A stretch of 64,000 bases of DNA. Source: Sipunculus nudus (Eukaryota > Annelida > Sipuncula > Golfingiida > Sipunculidae). Under the pieces are notes generated by a model that had not been told where the DNA came from, ran no database searches, and was given only the letters and a program-made list of their open reading frames with translations. The position numbers and the translations under genes are program-made. This document shows, in pieces, positions 23,915-36,000 of this stretch. The stretch's first letter is position 1. Every line of letters begins with the position of its first letter. The stretch lies in assembly GCA_026874595.1 (NCBI GenBank), contig CM049319.1:5672601-5736600 (forward strand), given 5' to 3'.

Positions 23915-25749
23915 AAGCAAAAGTGTGGCAATTGCCATTTGAAGTGTAAGGCTCATCCCCTGTAAGATGTGTTTGATATATTAGCTTTAATCACCTATCA
24001 AAATGTCGGCCACCTAAATCCATAAATATATAGGAGCGCCAGGTCTTGTTGGAATGATTTCAAGCACGGCTTGTCCCTGTGTGCCAGTTGTGATGTATAG
24101 TGTCTCCGCTTGGGCCATTTTGTTTTACAAGCTACATACTATGTTAATATTACGAGGATATTCCGTGGAGGCAGGGAGCTAGTGACTGGCTGCCAGTATC
24201 AGGTCACGCGTGCTACTGTTCTGTTAAGAAAAGGATACATGTAGAGCTGAAAGTGTTGAGGGCTCTTTAAAGTGAGACGAATCAGAATAAATTCACATCA
24301 CGACTTTGAAATATCAAAGCACGACCACTTACAGTTCCGAAGTTGCTTAATAAATGTACTTTTTAAATAATTTTTTACAGATATATTTCTTGGACCTCAT
24401 TATTCACATAACAGTTATGGTGATAGTAGTGTTAAGCCAGTAGAGTTTGCTTTATCATAGTATCTTGATATCAATTAGATTTACTGTACCTATTCTTACG
24501 TTACGTCTGCTTAATGCATTATTATTAAGCAAATTCAGCACACCGGTTTGTAACATGAATTGAAGTCATTTATTTAATATATTTTTATTTAAGATTTCCT
24601 TCGTATAATCAATACACTTATAGCGCCCTGGCCTATTGGAATGGTACCTTTTTTTATTTGCCACATTCCAGGCAAAAGTAACACAGAGATTAAATGCCAA
24701 ATTCCCTTAAATCTCAAGCCTAGCAAATTACAAACGAATTTTACTATGTGTTGTTTCTGTGTTTGTTTCAAGTATGAACCCACAGGCAATTTCGATTAGA
24801 CTATTAGACTTAGAGTCATTTTACTTTCTTTGCAGTCTTCTTAATCACCAAAACGTAGTGCATTTTACAGAAATACCGAAATCAACCAGATGTCGATGTA
24901 CAACAAGGGGGAACTAGCATCTGCCATTGAATGATGTATTTTTATATACTTGTGATGTAGTCACATATCAGCATTTGAATGAGGCAGTAGATGTCGACCT
25001 AAAAAGGCGTATTTGTTGGTCTAAGGGGCCTTTCACGAATACTAGAAAGTGGAAATATAGACATTTTTCAAATAATTCAAATGATTAACCTAAGTTAATT
25101 TTTAGTACACACACGACTTTTACCAGTTACAGTAAGTGTATTCTGATTCAACACAGGGTGAAATATATAAATGGACTATTCTTTAATGATATTATTAATT
25201 CACATTTGTTTTTGTCCTGCCACGATCATTACTTTTTCACTACTAACTAGTGAACAACATTTTAAGAAATAAACACGCACTTCCCTAATCAATGCATGAA
25301 ATGGGCTTTCACTAAAGAAACTGTAACCTAGTTATGATTCATTTAAAAAAATAGACTTTTCCATAAGGAACCGCACTCGCCGTTACCTCTAATCTGTTTG
25401 ATTCCATTGAACAAACATTACGTTTTTTAGTGAAAAAGTATTAGATAAATAAACTCTTTTATATATCACATAAACGACGTTTCTGTTTCTGTGTCAATTT
25501 TGCATCTGAAGTAATTGAAAATTCCGGATGGTATGAACATTTTAACTAATGGCTGATATTCCGCGAAACTTTCCACACTGATTTTTATGTTTTGAAGTTT
25601 ATTAAAGAAGACTTTACGAAATGACTTGCCTCGACTTCTTTCTCTAGGCAATAGGTTAACGTCGGTAACACATAATACTGTAACGAACGTGAAACATCTA
25701 TATTTTCTAGCTTAGATTACTGACTTTGACTGTTTCAACCTTCAAGCCT
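23915..25749. other. intergenic, no gene recognised
   Basis: AT-rich, with no domain-bearing frame and no repeat array seen. Confidence 0.5.
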
Positions 25750-25995
25750 TTCAATTTTGGGTTTTATTTTATCGATTACATTCAATACATGTGGGGAAAG
25801 AGTTTCAGGTATATTTTATGATCCACTATATATTACGTCGATAATAATGTAAATCAACATGTTCAATTCTAATGTCAAGTGTGCAAATGTCCGATGATTT
25901 AGAGTTTTGCACAAACCCACACGAGGGTTTAACATGTGGTACCTGCTATACCGTTAATTTCCATTAATCCCTGTGAGGTTTCCTGCAGGCTTCGT
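25750..25995 (+). repeat. segmental duplication, copy A left part
   Basis: Matches 29395-29640 in order and orientation. Shared blocks are TATCGATTACAT, TATATTTTATG, ATGTAAATCAA, TCTGTTCA or ATGTTCA, GTCAAGTGTGCAAA, GAGTTTTGCA, CCCACACGAGGG and TGGTACCTGCTA. The product or element type is unknown. Confidence 0.85.
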
Positions 25996-26464
25996 TTCGA
26001 GACAGCTTTTGTCCAAAAAAAATATTTAATAAATAATTAGACATAATTTATAAATGGAAAACAAATATATACACATAAAAAAAAAACGAAATTTTTCAAG
26101 CAGTTATTTGAGGATGAAGGTGGAAATATGTCCGAGCATTAGAATAAATCATGGTTCCAACTGTCTAAGAATCTTTTGTTCTTATATTCTAAGCTTTAAA
26201 ATGTATTAGCAGAAAAAAAAATGTTCTACTTAGCAAATGATCAGTAAGATTTGAAAGGCTTTTTTCTTTAAAATAATTTTTTTTTCACGCGCAATGTCCC
26301 AATCTTCTCCGGAGGTTGTAATTGTGGGTGGATGTACGGTAGGCATGTACGGTAGTGACCTCTGGTTGAGATTGACACATTGCGCAATCAAACCTTCTGT
26401 CAGTCAATTGCGGCTGAAGGGACCAGATATACGATTTGTCTAAAGATGAACCTAATTATATGAT

Positions 26465-26468
<4 letters not shown>

Positions 26469-26519
<51 letters not shown>
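26469..26519. repeat. (AT)n microsatellite
   Basis: Pure TA repeat, lying directly at the left end of the TIR element that starts at 26524. A second AT run (about 26619-26658) lies inside that element. Confidence 0.95.
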
Positions 26520-26522
<3 letters not shown>

Positions 26523-26523
26523 C

Positions 26524-26615
26524 CAGTGGCGGATCCAGAAAATCGGGAACAGGGGGGCGCTAATATTTGGTTGGTGGCTGATGGGTTTTATTAAATCTAA
26601 GTTTTGTTTTGTAAA

Positions 26616-26662
<47 letters not shown>

Positions 26663-27778
26663 GATATATTTGTTTTTTATTCATCTATTTTCACCGTTGT
26701 TTCTGTTCTTTATAATATCATAATACAATGAGTAATTCTTTCGATTACCTCTTTTCTCAGACTTGAGTGATGCATGCTTATCGAATACATCATCCTCTTA
26801 AATAAATCTTCAACTTGTGTATCAAGACCTAAATATCACTGGTGTTGTCATCCACTGTAAATGCCTTAAAAACTGTTTTCATCTCACGTGAACCGATTTA
26901 TTTTATTTATCTGCAGATGCACATTAAGGTTGTTATACATGCATGCAGTGCATACGTTGTGCAGCCAAATACTTAACTTCATTCCTCAGTGAGTCAAATA
27001 TCCGGTATATATTACTTCCTGTGTGTATATAAAATTCCAAATGTGTGAGAGAATAAGTGAGATTAAAGCGAAGTTAAGATAAAGAAGACCGTTGTTATAC
27101 GTACCTCGGCTTGACCTAATATTTGAGTTAATATTGATATGTTAAATATAGATATAAATTATATGAATAAATATATAAATATGAATATATATATATATAT
27201 TCACTATATATAATATATATATTCACTATATATGATCAATACGCATATAAAAAAATGTATGAATAAAATATTTGTATGTTCTATTAAAAATATTTTGTAG
27301 AATAAATTCAATTCCCTGAAGCAGCATCAGCATGAATTAAAAGATAATAGCATAACTGTGTAATATAATGGAAAAAATAAATCTGTATGTATCGTAGGAA
27401 TTTGCATTGAGGTATGTTATTTTGTGGTTCCTTGGTTTTTGATTTTGACAGAAGCGTCATATGTATCCCTTAAAATTAATTACAGGTATATGGGGGAGGG
27501 TATGTGGAATTTTGTTTTTTATGTGCAATGTAAAGAGGACATTTGGATGCTGTTTTATAATATGGACTCCATCCCAAAGCTGCTCAGTAATATCCTCAAA
27601 TTATGAATCGGAAAGTAATAAATGTGGATAATTTAATAATCTTATATCTAGGGAATTAAAAAGAATTGTGTAAAATGAAATAAATTACGAATAAATGGGA
27701 AAAGAAATAGATAAAATTAGAGATGTTTCAGCTCAACCGGGGGCGCGCGCCGCGGGCACCCCTCTGGATCCGCCACTG
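26524..27778. mobile_element. 1.25-kb TIR transposon (CAGTGGCGGATCCAGA ends)
   Basis: The left end is CAGTGGCGGATCCAGA, followed by a G-rich stretch ending GGGGGGCGC. The right end is TCTGGATCCGCCACTG preceded by GGGGGCGCGCGCC, so the first 16 bp are perfect inverted repeats. Ends of this kind (CAGTGGCGGATC then GGGG) are common among animal hAT and related elements. A target duplication is not decidable because the left flank is an AT microsatellite. No transposase was recognised, so it is probably non-autonomous. Confidence 0.85.
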
Positions 27779-28033
27779 TTTTTTCTAATGTTTCACATTA
27801 AAATATATATTCCAGCAAGCGGGCTGATGATAATAACTAAATATTGATTGCGGTTGGTCAGTAAGCTTTTAAAAATGTTCGCTCACTTGCTTGCGTATTT
27901 TTTTCAGACAATTTGTGAATTGCCTGAAATTTACAGTCCAAATGTAGATTGCGACGTTGAATAAGATAATACTCAATTTGACAAACAATATCAGGCAACT
28001 CACAATTTTTCATATTTCATATTACCCCTCCTC

Positions 28034-28034
<1 letters not shown>

Positions 28035-28069
<35 letters not shown>

Positions 28070-28095
28070 TTTTATATATATATATATATATATTT
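28035..28095. repeat. (AT)n microsatellite, interrupted
   Basis: TA runs broken by TGTA and TTTT. Confidence 0.9.
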
Positions 28096-28164
28096 ATATT
28101 ACTGAAAGGGTTTGGATGCCATTCCAAGATCAAAGTGCTCGATACATAACATACAGTCACTCAG

Positions 28165-28640
28165 CCAATAACACACAGACACACCTATATATATTTATAT
28201 ATATCATGTACACTGTCGATATTTATATACATAATGTACACTGTTTACATTCTCTGAAAGAGTATGTTTATGGATGATGTCTGTTACATATCTTTTGTAT
28301 CGACATTATTCTTCTGATATGCCGGTTTTCATTCCCGTCTTCATTGAAAAAAGCTTCAGTTGCTGAGTCCATTTCATTGCCTTCGATTTGTCTAATGTAC
28401 ATGGCAACTTGTAAATTATCTGAATTACTATCAATGTTTGTCGGTTCCATTGCATATTCCACTTGTATTTTGGGCAGGAAATCGGGCAGCCAACATAGCT
28501 TCATGTCCAAAATGTTTCCTGCAGCGCCTGATTTTCGTGGTAAGAGCGGTCGGTTTCTTTTACTTTATATATGCACAAATATAATTTACTCCATCCTATT
28601 TTGGTCTATGAGACAACCAATGTTGTGTCAAATCTTCTGT
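28165..28640 (+). repeat. segmental duplication, copy A right part
   Basis: Corresponds to 30150-30485. Shared blocks are CCAATA with CACACA, then TCGATATTTATATACATAAT and GTACACTGTTTACAT, CTCTGAAAGA, CTGATATGCC, GTCTTCATTG, AAAGCTTCA or AAGGCTTCA, and CCGAATTA or CTGAATTA. On the minus strand a Ser/Asn/Asp-rich peptide is open in this copy but broken in the other. No family was recognised. Confidence 0.75.
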
Positions 28641-28849
28641 TAACTTTTTAATAAATATACCAAATAACATCACGAATGGCTTTTAATATATTTTCTGACT
28701 CCTTTATTCCTCACAAATGTTATGTAAGTGTGAATCGTATGTTTACATTTAACGTTTATTCCAATATGGAAATAAATGTTTCTTTACTATGCGCCTTCTA
28801 TTGTTCTATGTCTATGTTTCTCTATCACACAGAGCTGTGAATGCCCTAT

Positions 28850-29115
28850 GTTAGTTACCAGGCACTACGTTTTTACCAGGCATTTTATGTTTTTCCCCAT
28901 GCACTCTGTGTTAATTACCAGGCACTCTATGTTTTTTACCAGGAATTCTATGTTTTCCCCATGCCCTCTGTGTGAATTACCAGGCACTCTATGTTTTTAC
29001 CAGCCATTCTATGTTTTTCCATGCACCTTGTGTTCATTACCAGGCACTCTTTGTTTTTTACCAGGCATTCTATGTTTTTTCCCCATGCACTCTGTGTTAA
29101 TAACCAGGCACTCTC
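28850..29115 (+). repeat. tandem repeat of TACCAGGCAYTCTATGTTTT units
   Basis: Subunits of about 26-30 bp (TACCAGGCACTCTATGTTTT and the longer CCCCATGCACTCTGTGTTAA) alternate in a ~60-bp higher unit for about four copies. Both strands happen to stay open because of the repeat; I do not call a gene. Confidence 0.88.
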
Positions 29116-29198
29116 TCTGATGCGCCGAACTGAATGGACGAGCACTGATTCGATCTCTCCAAATTGCCGTTTTTTACCAGTTATTTACAGAATTTCTG

Positions 29199-29201
<3 letters not shown>

Positions 29202-29241
<40 letters not shown>

Positions 29242-29272
29242 AGAGAGAGAAGGAGGGAGAGAGAGCGATCCT
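29202..29272. repeat. (GA)n microsatellite
   Basis: GA run with AAGG and GGG interruptions. Confidence 0.93.
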
Positions 29273-29394
29273 TGTATTTTGTTCGTATATACAGTTCGTA
29301 TGGTAGGTATATACTGTTCGTATGGTAGGAAATCATAAACATAAAAAGAAGCACTTATATTAGCACAGCTAAGGCACTTAATGGGACTCCATCA

Positions 29395-29640
29395 CAATTC
29401 TAGGTTTTATGTTATCGATTACATCCAATTGAAGTGTGGACAGAGTCTGAGTTATATTTTATGGTTCATTTGATATAACAAGGACCATTATGTAAATCAA
29501 TCTGTTCAGTTCCAACGTCAAGTGTGCAAAGACCGAGGACCTTTGAGTTTTGCAGATACCCACACGAGGGATATAAATATGGTACCTGCTACACACAATG
29601 TCCATTCAAGCCCTCCTGTGTGGGCTGCTTCTACTTAATA
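29395..29640 (+). repeat. segmental duplication, copy B left part
   Basis: Second copy of 25750-25995, head to tail at a distance of about 3.6 kb. A 121-codon open stretch runs from here to 29889. Its equivalent in copy A is broken, and I find no domain in it. Confidence 0.83.
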
Positions 29641-30149
29641 ATCACAGTTGTTGTTGTGTGTCTACAGTTTACTCAGATGTCAAACAACGTGGCTTGGTGC
29701 AGTACGTTGCATCATCGAACGCGATTAGTACTGGTTAATTACGGATTGTTTACACCTCGCGGTCACGGTACTCAGTCGCCCGTAGCATATACGCGGTCAA
29801 CCAGAGCTTGTTGGGTGGGATCTCGAGGTAGAAATCTTGCGCAACAAATCTATCTCTTATATAATCGTTTAAATATTGTTATAATTTGATTCACACTGAA
29901 TTACCTACATACTGATTTACGCGAAAATTTGAACTGCGCTAATGCTCTAAACTGAAAAAAGGGCGAACATTCAGACACGCCATATTAACCACTTCCATAG
30001 TATATATATGTGGACCTCGTGTATTAAGGCCAGCCTTGAGACTGAGAAAAAGTGGCCTTGATGACGTATTGGCCTTAATATAGGAAGTGACCGGGCGTGA
30101 GGTTTGGCTTTGAGACAAACTATTACTTCAAATATGTTTATTACAACCA

Positions 30150-30162
30150 ATATCACACACAC

Positions 30163-30228
<66 letters not shown>

Positions 30229-30485
30229 GGTCGATATTTATATACATAATGTACACTGTTTACATGCTCTGAAAGAATATGGTAATGGAAGACTGTCCAA
30301 TACATAATTTCCTGCTGATATGCCAGTTCAATGATATGCCGTCTTCATTGATAAAGGCTTCATTTGCCGCGCCTATTTCCGTACCTCCGATAAATATTTT
30401 ATGTTTCATCAATACTCGTATTCTTCTGTTTCACTATCCGAATTATTATCACTTTATTCATACAAATGAGGTTGTGCGACCCTAG
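30150..30485 (+). repeat. segmental duplication, copy B right part with (AT)n
   Basis: Second copy of 28165-28640. It includes an uninterrupted TA microsatellite at about 30165-30226. Confidence 0.75.
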
Positions 30486-30825
30486 GTAGCTGTCAAACCA
30501 GTTGAGGTAGGTGCCTTGAGCATAATAATAATGCCAGACGGCGTCACTCGACATGCCAATCACCGAGCTCCGGTCTCTGGCCGTATTCATTGTCAAACCT
30601 GACCATACGGGGTTATGGACCTGGCCGTAATATAGACCCTAAGAGGGTCTAGCCGTAATAATTATTAGAGGAATTACCGCAACGGACAACAAATCGACCA
30701 TGAAATACACCGGCGTAAAATTCGGTACCAAGTATTCGTATCGGAAAAGAAGCTCTGACCGTTATTGATGCATTGCCGTAAGCAGGAGTTGTACTCTTTA
30801 CACACACACACACACACATGTTATC

Positions 30826-32858
30826 GTCAATCTGTAAAATCGGTCATTACGTGAAATGTCCAAACATTTCAGGCGTTTCACGACTGTGAACACCAGTCAT
30901 TACGTGAAATGATTTAAAAAAAATGGTCATTCATTTCACGATATTACTGAAAATGAAGGGTTTTAATCATACAGAATGCCTGACTGCAAATCAGGCAATC
31001 TGTGTAATAGGTAAAGACTGAGATGTGAGTAGATATTCTGCCAGAAATATACACAAGCAACTGGGCCATTGTTTTACTACCCAGTGAGTTGGGGTGGGGG
31101 GGGGGGGGGTTAGTATATCTCCTGTCACTCTGGCCCTCAGGCCCATTAGCAGAGAGTGTTTGAGGAGAAGGACTCCGTGTTTGTCCCTGTTTAGCAGGTA
31201 ACTAGCATACCACACATCATTGGTCCCTTTTGGTAGGGTAGCATTTACTAATCAAGAGCTACACCGGCTAGAAGGGAAACCCAACACAAATGTATTAGCT
31301 GATAGTGGGGTGCCCTGACAACCAGTCAGTTTAAATTGTCGGTATAATATAATGGTTAGGTCCTTAATTGACAACTTTAGTCCGAGTATACAGTGATCTG
31401 CCCACCGGGGGGGGGGGGGGGGCATTTGGGGTCTTGACTGACTTTTACCCTGTCTGATGACTAATATATACAGAATAAATAGTTCAAATCATTCGAAATT
31501 AAGGCCCGGTTTGAATATATTTAGTATTACCGGCGTTCCGGAAGGGGAGTGGTCAGCCCACGCTCCCTAGTGATCACTAGGGCCATTAATACACTATAAA
31601 GATATGTAATAGCAGAATTTTTGATATATCATCTATAATGCGGGGTCTCAGGTAACTATCAGCACTGAAAAGCGGTTTTGGAAAGTCTCCATGTTTGTGT
31701 TAGTTAAACATGTAATTTGTCCCAAGCTTTACATATGTCAAATTTTAATTATTGATTACATTTTGTTAATAATCAAATGTGTGGTGTGATAAAATATTAG
31801 AATGCTAACCTAAGTTATCAGTTACGCATTTGTATGTTTAATAATGGCATTAGGGCACCTATAGTGATTAAGACTCCTGTTTTTTATGTGTGTAGAATAA
31901 AATGCAAGTGTTCTTCATTCTGTATTTCATTTTCAGCTGTAAACTGAAATAAATTCCTGTAATAAAATATTAAAATAAAACCTCGCAATTTGGTCTGTTC
32001 TGTGTAGCATTTCATTGTTAGGTCTAAAATCTGATTGAGCCTTGGATCAACCAAAATATTATGCAAATTATCAGAGAATTTTCGATTAAATATAAAAATA
32101 GATTTCAGAAAATTTTATTTTTAGCCATCTGATATTTAACCAAATTGGGAAATATTAATTACTTTTACAATTTTTTTCAGTTGATCAAATGTATCCTTTC
32201 ATATAAATCTTAGGATCATCACCGTTTTTTCCTGATTTCGTAATTAAATGGTTTTAAGCAATAATTTATTATACTGTACATGTATACTGGTAATTGACAT
32301 GTTTAACATGCGTTTCATACGTTTCCAGTGTGTTTATTTACATGCATATCATGGTCACATGGTTGAAATACTGATACTTTTACAAATATGTGATCAGAAG
32401 AGTCTCCTGCCTCTATCGTGTAGTCCATAATTTCAAACTGATATACAAAAAGATAAATATTGAATAATTTCCATTATTTGTTCCATATAGTAGGGTTTTA
32501 TCCAAATATTCTCAGATTCAATTCCAGATGAGCGTCGTGACCAATGCAGGAGGACGTTATATAACTTTTTTAGTAATACATGCAGTTCTTCAGATAAGGC
32601 AAATAAATACAGCATCACAGAGTATTTGCATTGACTAAAACTGTCTGGGGACCTTTGATGACAATGTTTCAATTGTATCAGCTTGTGTTGTGTTCATTCT
32701 TTTGAATCCAGTCATTTCATGTAATGCCTGGGCATAAATTTCAGTCATTTCATGACTGAACATTTTAGTCATTTCACGTAATGACTAGGGGTCACAGGCA
32801 TTACATGAAATGACTGAAATGTTGAGGTTTCATGAAATGACTGATAACACAGATTGAC
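30826..32858. mobile_element. 2-kb TIR element with palindromic subterminal repeats
   Basis: The left end GTCAATCTGTAAAATCGGTC is matched by the right end, whose reverse complement is GTCAATCTGTGTTATCAGTC. Inside each end lie several copies of a ~16-bp palindrome of the type TCATTACGTGAAATGA or TCATTTCATGAAATGA (30843, 30897, 30926 on the left; 32710, 32735, 32765, 32800, 32828 on the right). Such subterminal arrays usually act as transposase-binding sites. The interior holds two G homopolymers and minus-strand stretches open for 60-80 codons (31884-32066, 32433-32672), but no transposase motif was recognised. No target duplication is clear. Superfamily unassigned. Confidence 0.72.
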
Positions 32859-33071
32859 TTTTTTTTCAAATTTCGTCTGTATGTCAAATGTTTACAAATA
32901 TTTAATAAATCTGACATATTTTGGTTAAACAACAAATGGTAATGTGTACTGATCATGATGCCTTCCATCATTATTCAGAGGGTGTAGCACCCCTCATCAG
33001 CTGACTGAAACTGAACCACTCACTGATTTAGGACAAATAGAACACCTCGCAGAGGCGAGCATAGTATTATA

Positions 33072-36000
33072 AGAGGTCGGGAAATGTGGTCAGGTTATGC
33101 TAGGTGAGTAATTTTATTAGTAGACAGGAAATGTCGTCAGACTTTACTGGGTGAGTAGTTTTATAAGCAGACAGGAAATGTGGTCAGGTTATGCTAGGTG
33201 AGTAATTTTATAAGTAGACAGGATATGATGCCAGGTTATACTAGGTGAGTAGTTTTATTAGAAGACAGGAAATGTAGTCAGGTTATGCTGGATGAGTATT
33301 TTATAAGTAGACAGGATATGTACCAGGTTATACTGGGTGAGTAGTTTTATAAGTAGACAGGAAAATGTGGTTAGGTTATGCTTGGTGAGTAGTTTTATTA
33401 GAAGACAGGAAAATGTGGTCAGGTTATGCTAGGTGAGTAATTTTATTAGAAGACAGGAAAATGTGGTCAGGTTATGCTTGGTGAGTAGTTTTATTAGAAG
33501 ACAGGAAAATGTGGTCAGGTTATGCTAGGTGAGTAGTTTTATTAGAGGACAGGAAAATGTGGTCAGGTTATGCTAGGTGAGTAGTTTTATTAGAAGACAG
33601 GAAATGTAGTCAGGTTATGCTGGATGAGTATTTTATAAGTAGACAGGATATGTACCAGGTTATACTGGGTGAGTAGTTTTATAAGTAGACAGGAAAATGT
33701 GGTTAGGTTTTGCTTGGTGAGTAGTTTTATTAGAAGACAGGAAAATGTGGTCAGGTTATGCTAGGTGAGTAATTTTATTAGAAGACAGGAAAATGTGGTC
33801 AGGTTATGCTTGGTGAGTAGTTTTATTAGAAGACAGGAAAATATGGTCAGGTTATGCTAGGTGAGTAGTTTTATTAGAGGACAGGAAAATGTGGTCAGGT
33901 TATGCTAGGTGAGTAGTTTTATTAGAAGACAGGAAATGTCGTCAGACTATACTGGGTGAGTAGTTTTATAAGTAGACAGGAAATGTGGTCAGGTTATGCT
34001 AGGTGAGTATTTTTATAAGTAGACAGGATATGATGCCAGGTTATACTGGGTGAGTAGTTTTATTAGAAGACAGGAAATGTAGTCAGGTTATGCTGGATGA
34101 GTTTTTTATAAGTAGACAGGATATGTACCAGGTTATACTGGGTGAGTAGTTTTATAAGTAGACAGGAAAATGTGGTTAGGTTATGCTAGGTGAGTATTTT
34201 TATAAGTAGACAGGATATGATGTCAGGTTATACTGGGTGAGTAGTTTTATTAGAAGACAGGAAATGTAGTCAGGTTATGCTGGATGAGTTTTTTATAAGT
34301 AGACAGGATATGTACCAGGTTATACTGGGTGAGTAGTTTTATTAGAAGACAGGAAAATGTGGTCAGGTTATACTAGGTGAGTAGTTTTATTAGAAGACAG
34401 GAAATGTGGTCAGGTTATGCTAGGTGAGTAGTTTTATTAGAAGACAGGAAATGTAGTCAGGTTATGCTGGATGAGTATTTTATAAGTAGACAGGATATGT
34501 ACCAGGTTATACTGGGTGAGTAGTTTTATAAGTAGACAGGAAAATGTGGTTAGGTTATGATTGGTGAGTAGTTTTATTAGAAGACAGGAAAATGTGGTCA
34601 GGTTATGCTAGGTGAGTAGTTTTATTAGAGGACAGGAAAATGTGGTCAGGTTATGCTAGGTGAGTAGTTTTATTAGAAGACAGGAAATGTCGTCAGACTT
34701 TACTGGGTGAGTAGTTTTATAAGTAGACAGGAAATGTGGTCAGGTTATACTAGGTGAGTATTTTTATAAGTAGACAGGATATGATGCCAGGTTATACTGG
34801 GTGAGTAGTTTTATTAGAAGACAGGAAATGTAGTCAGGTTATGCTGGATGAGTTTTTTATAAGTAGACAGGATATGTACCAGGTTATACTGGGTGAGTAG
34901 TTTTATTAGAAGACAGGAAAATGTGGTCAGGTTATACTAGGTGAGTAGTTTTATTAGAAGACAGGAAATGTGGTCAGGTTATGCTAGGTGAGTAGTTTTA
35001 TTAGAAGACAGGAAATGTAGTCAGGTTATGCTGGATGAGTATTTTATAAGTAGACAGGATATGTACCAGGTTATACTGGGTGAGTAGTTTTATAAGTAGA
35101 CAGAAAAATGTGGTTAGGTTATGATTGGTGAGTAGTTTTATTAGAAGACAGGAAAATGTGGTCAGGTTATGCTAGGTGAGTAGTTTTATTAGAGGACAGG
35201 AAAATGTGGTCAGGTTATGCTAGGTGAGTAGTTTTATTAGAAGACAGGAAATGTCGTCAGACTTTACTGGGTGAGTAGTTTTATAAGTAGACGTGAAATG
35301 TGGTCAGGTTATGTTAGGTGAGTATTTTTATAAGTAGACAGGATATGATGCCAGGTTAAACTGGGTGAGTAGTTTTATTAGAAGACAGGAAATGTAGTCA
35401 GGTTATGCTGGATGAGTATTTTATAAGTAGACAGGACATGTACCAGGTTATACTGGGTGAGTAGTTTTATAAGTAGACAGGAAAATGTGGTTAGGTTATG
35501 CTAGGTGAGTAGTTTTATTAGAAGACAGGAAAATGTGGTCAGGTTATGCTAGGTGAGTAGTTTTATTAGAAGACAGGAAATGTGGTCAGGTTATGCTAGG
35601 TGAGTAGTTTTATTAGAAGACAGGAAATGTAGTCAGGTTATGCTGGATGAGTATTTTATAAGTAAACAGGATATGTACCAGGTTATACTGGGTGAGTAGT
35701 TTTATAAGTAGACAGGAAAATGTGGTTAGGTTATGCTAGGTGAGTAGTTTTATTAGAAGACAGGAAAATGTGGTCAGGTTATGCTAGGTGAGTAGTTTTA
35801 TTAGAAGACAGGAAATGTGGTCATATTATGCTAGGTGAGTAATTTTATTAGTAGACAGGAAATGTCGTCAGACTTTACTGGGTGAGTAGTTTTATAAGTA
35901 GACAGGAAATGTGGTCAGGTTATGCTAGGTGAGTAATTTTATTAGAAGACAGGAAAATGTGGTCAGGTTATGCTAGGTGAGTAGTTTTATTAGAAGACAG

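Noticed and set aside
28776-29120. 114-codon open stretch
   Set aside because: Produced by a tandem repeat. The opposite strand is open as well, and no start context or domain is present.
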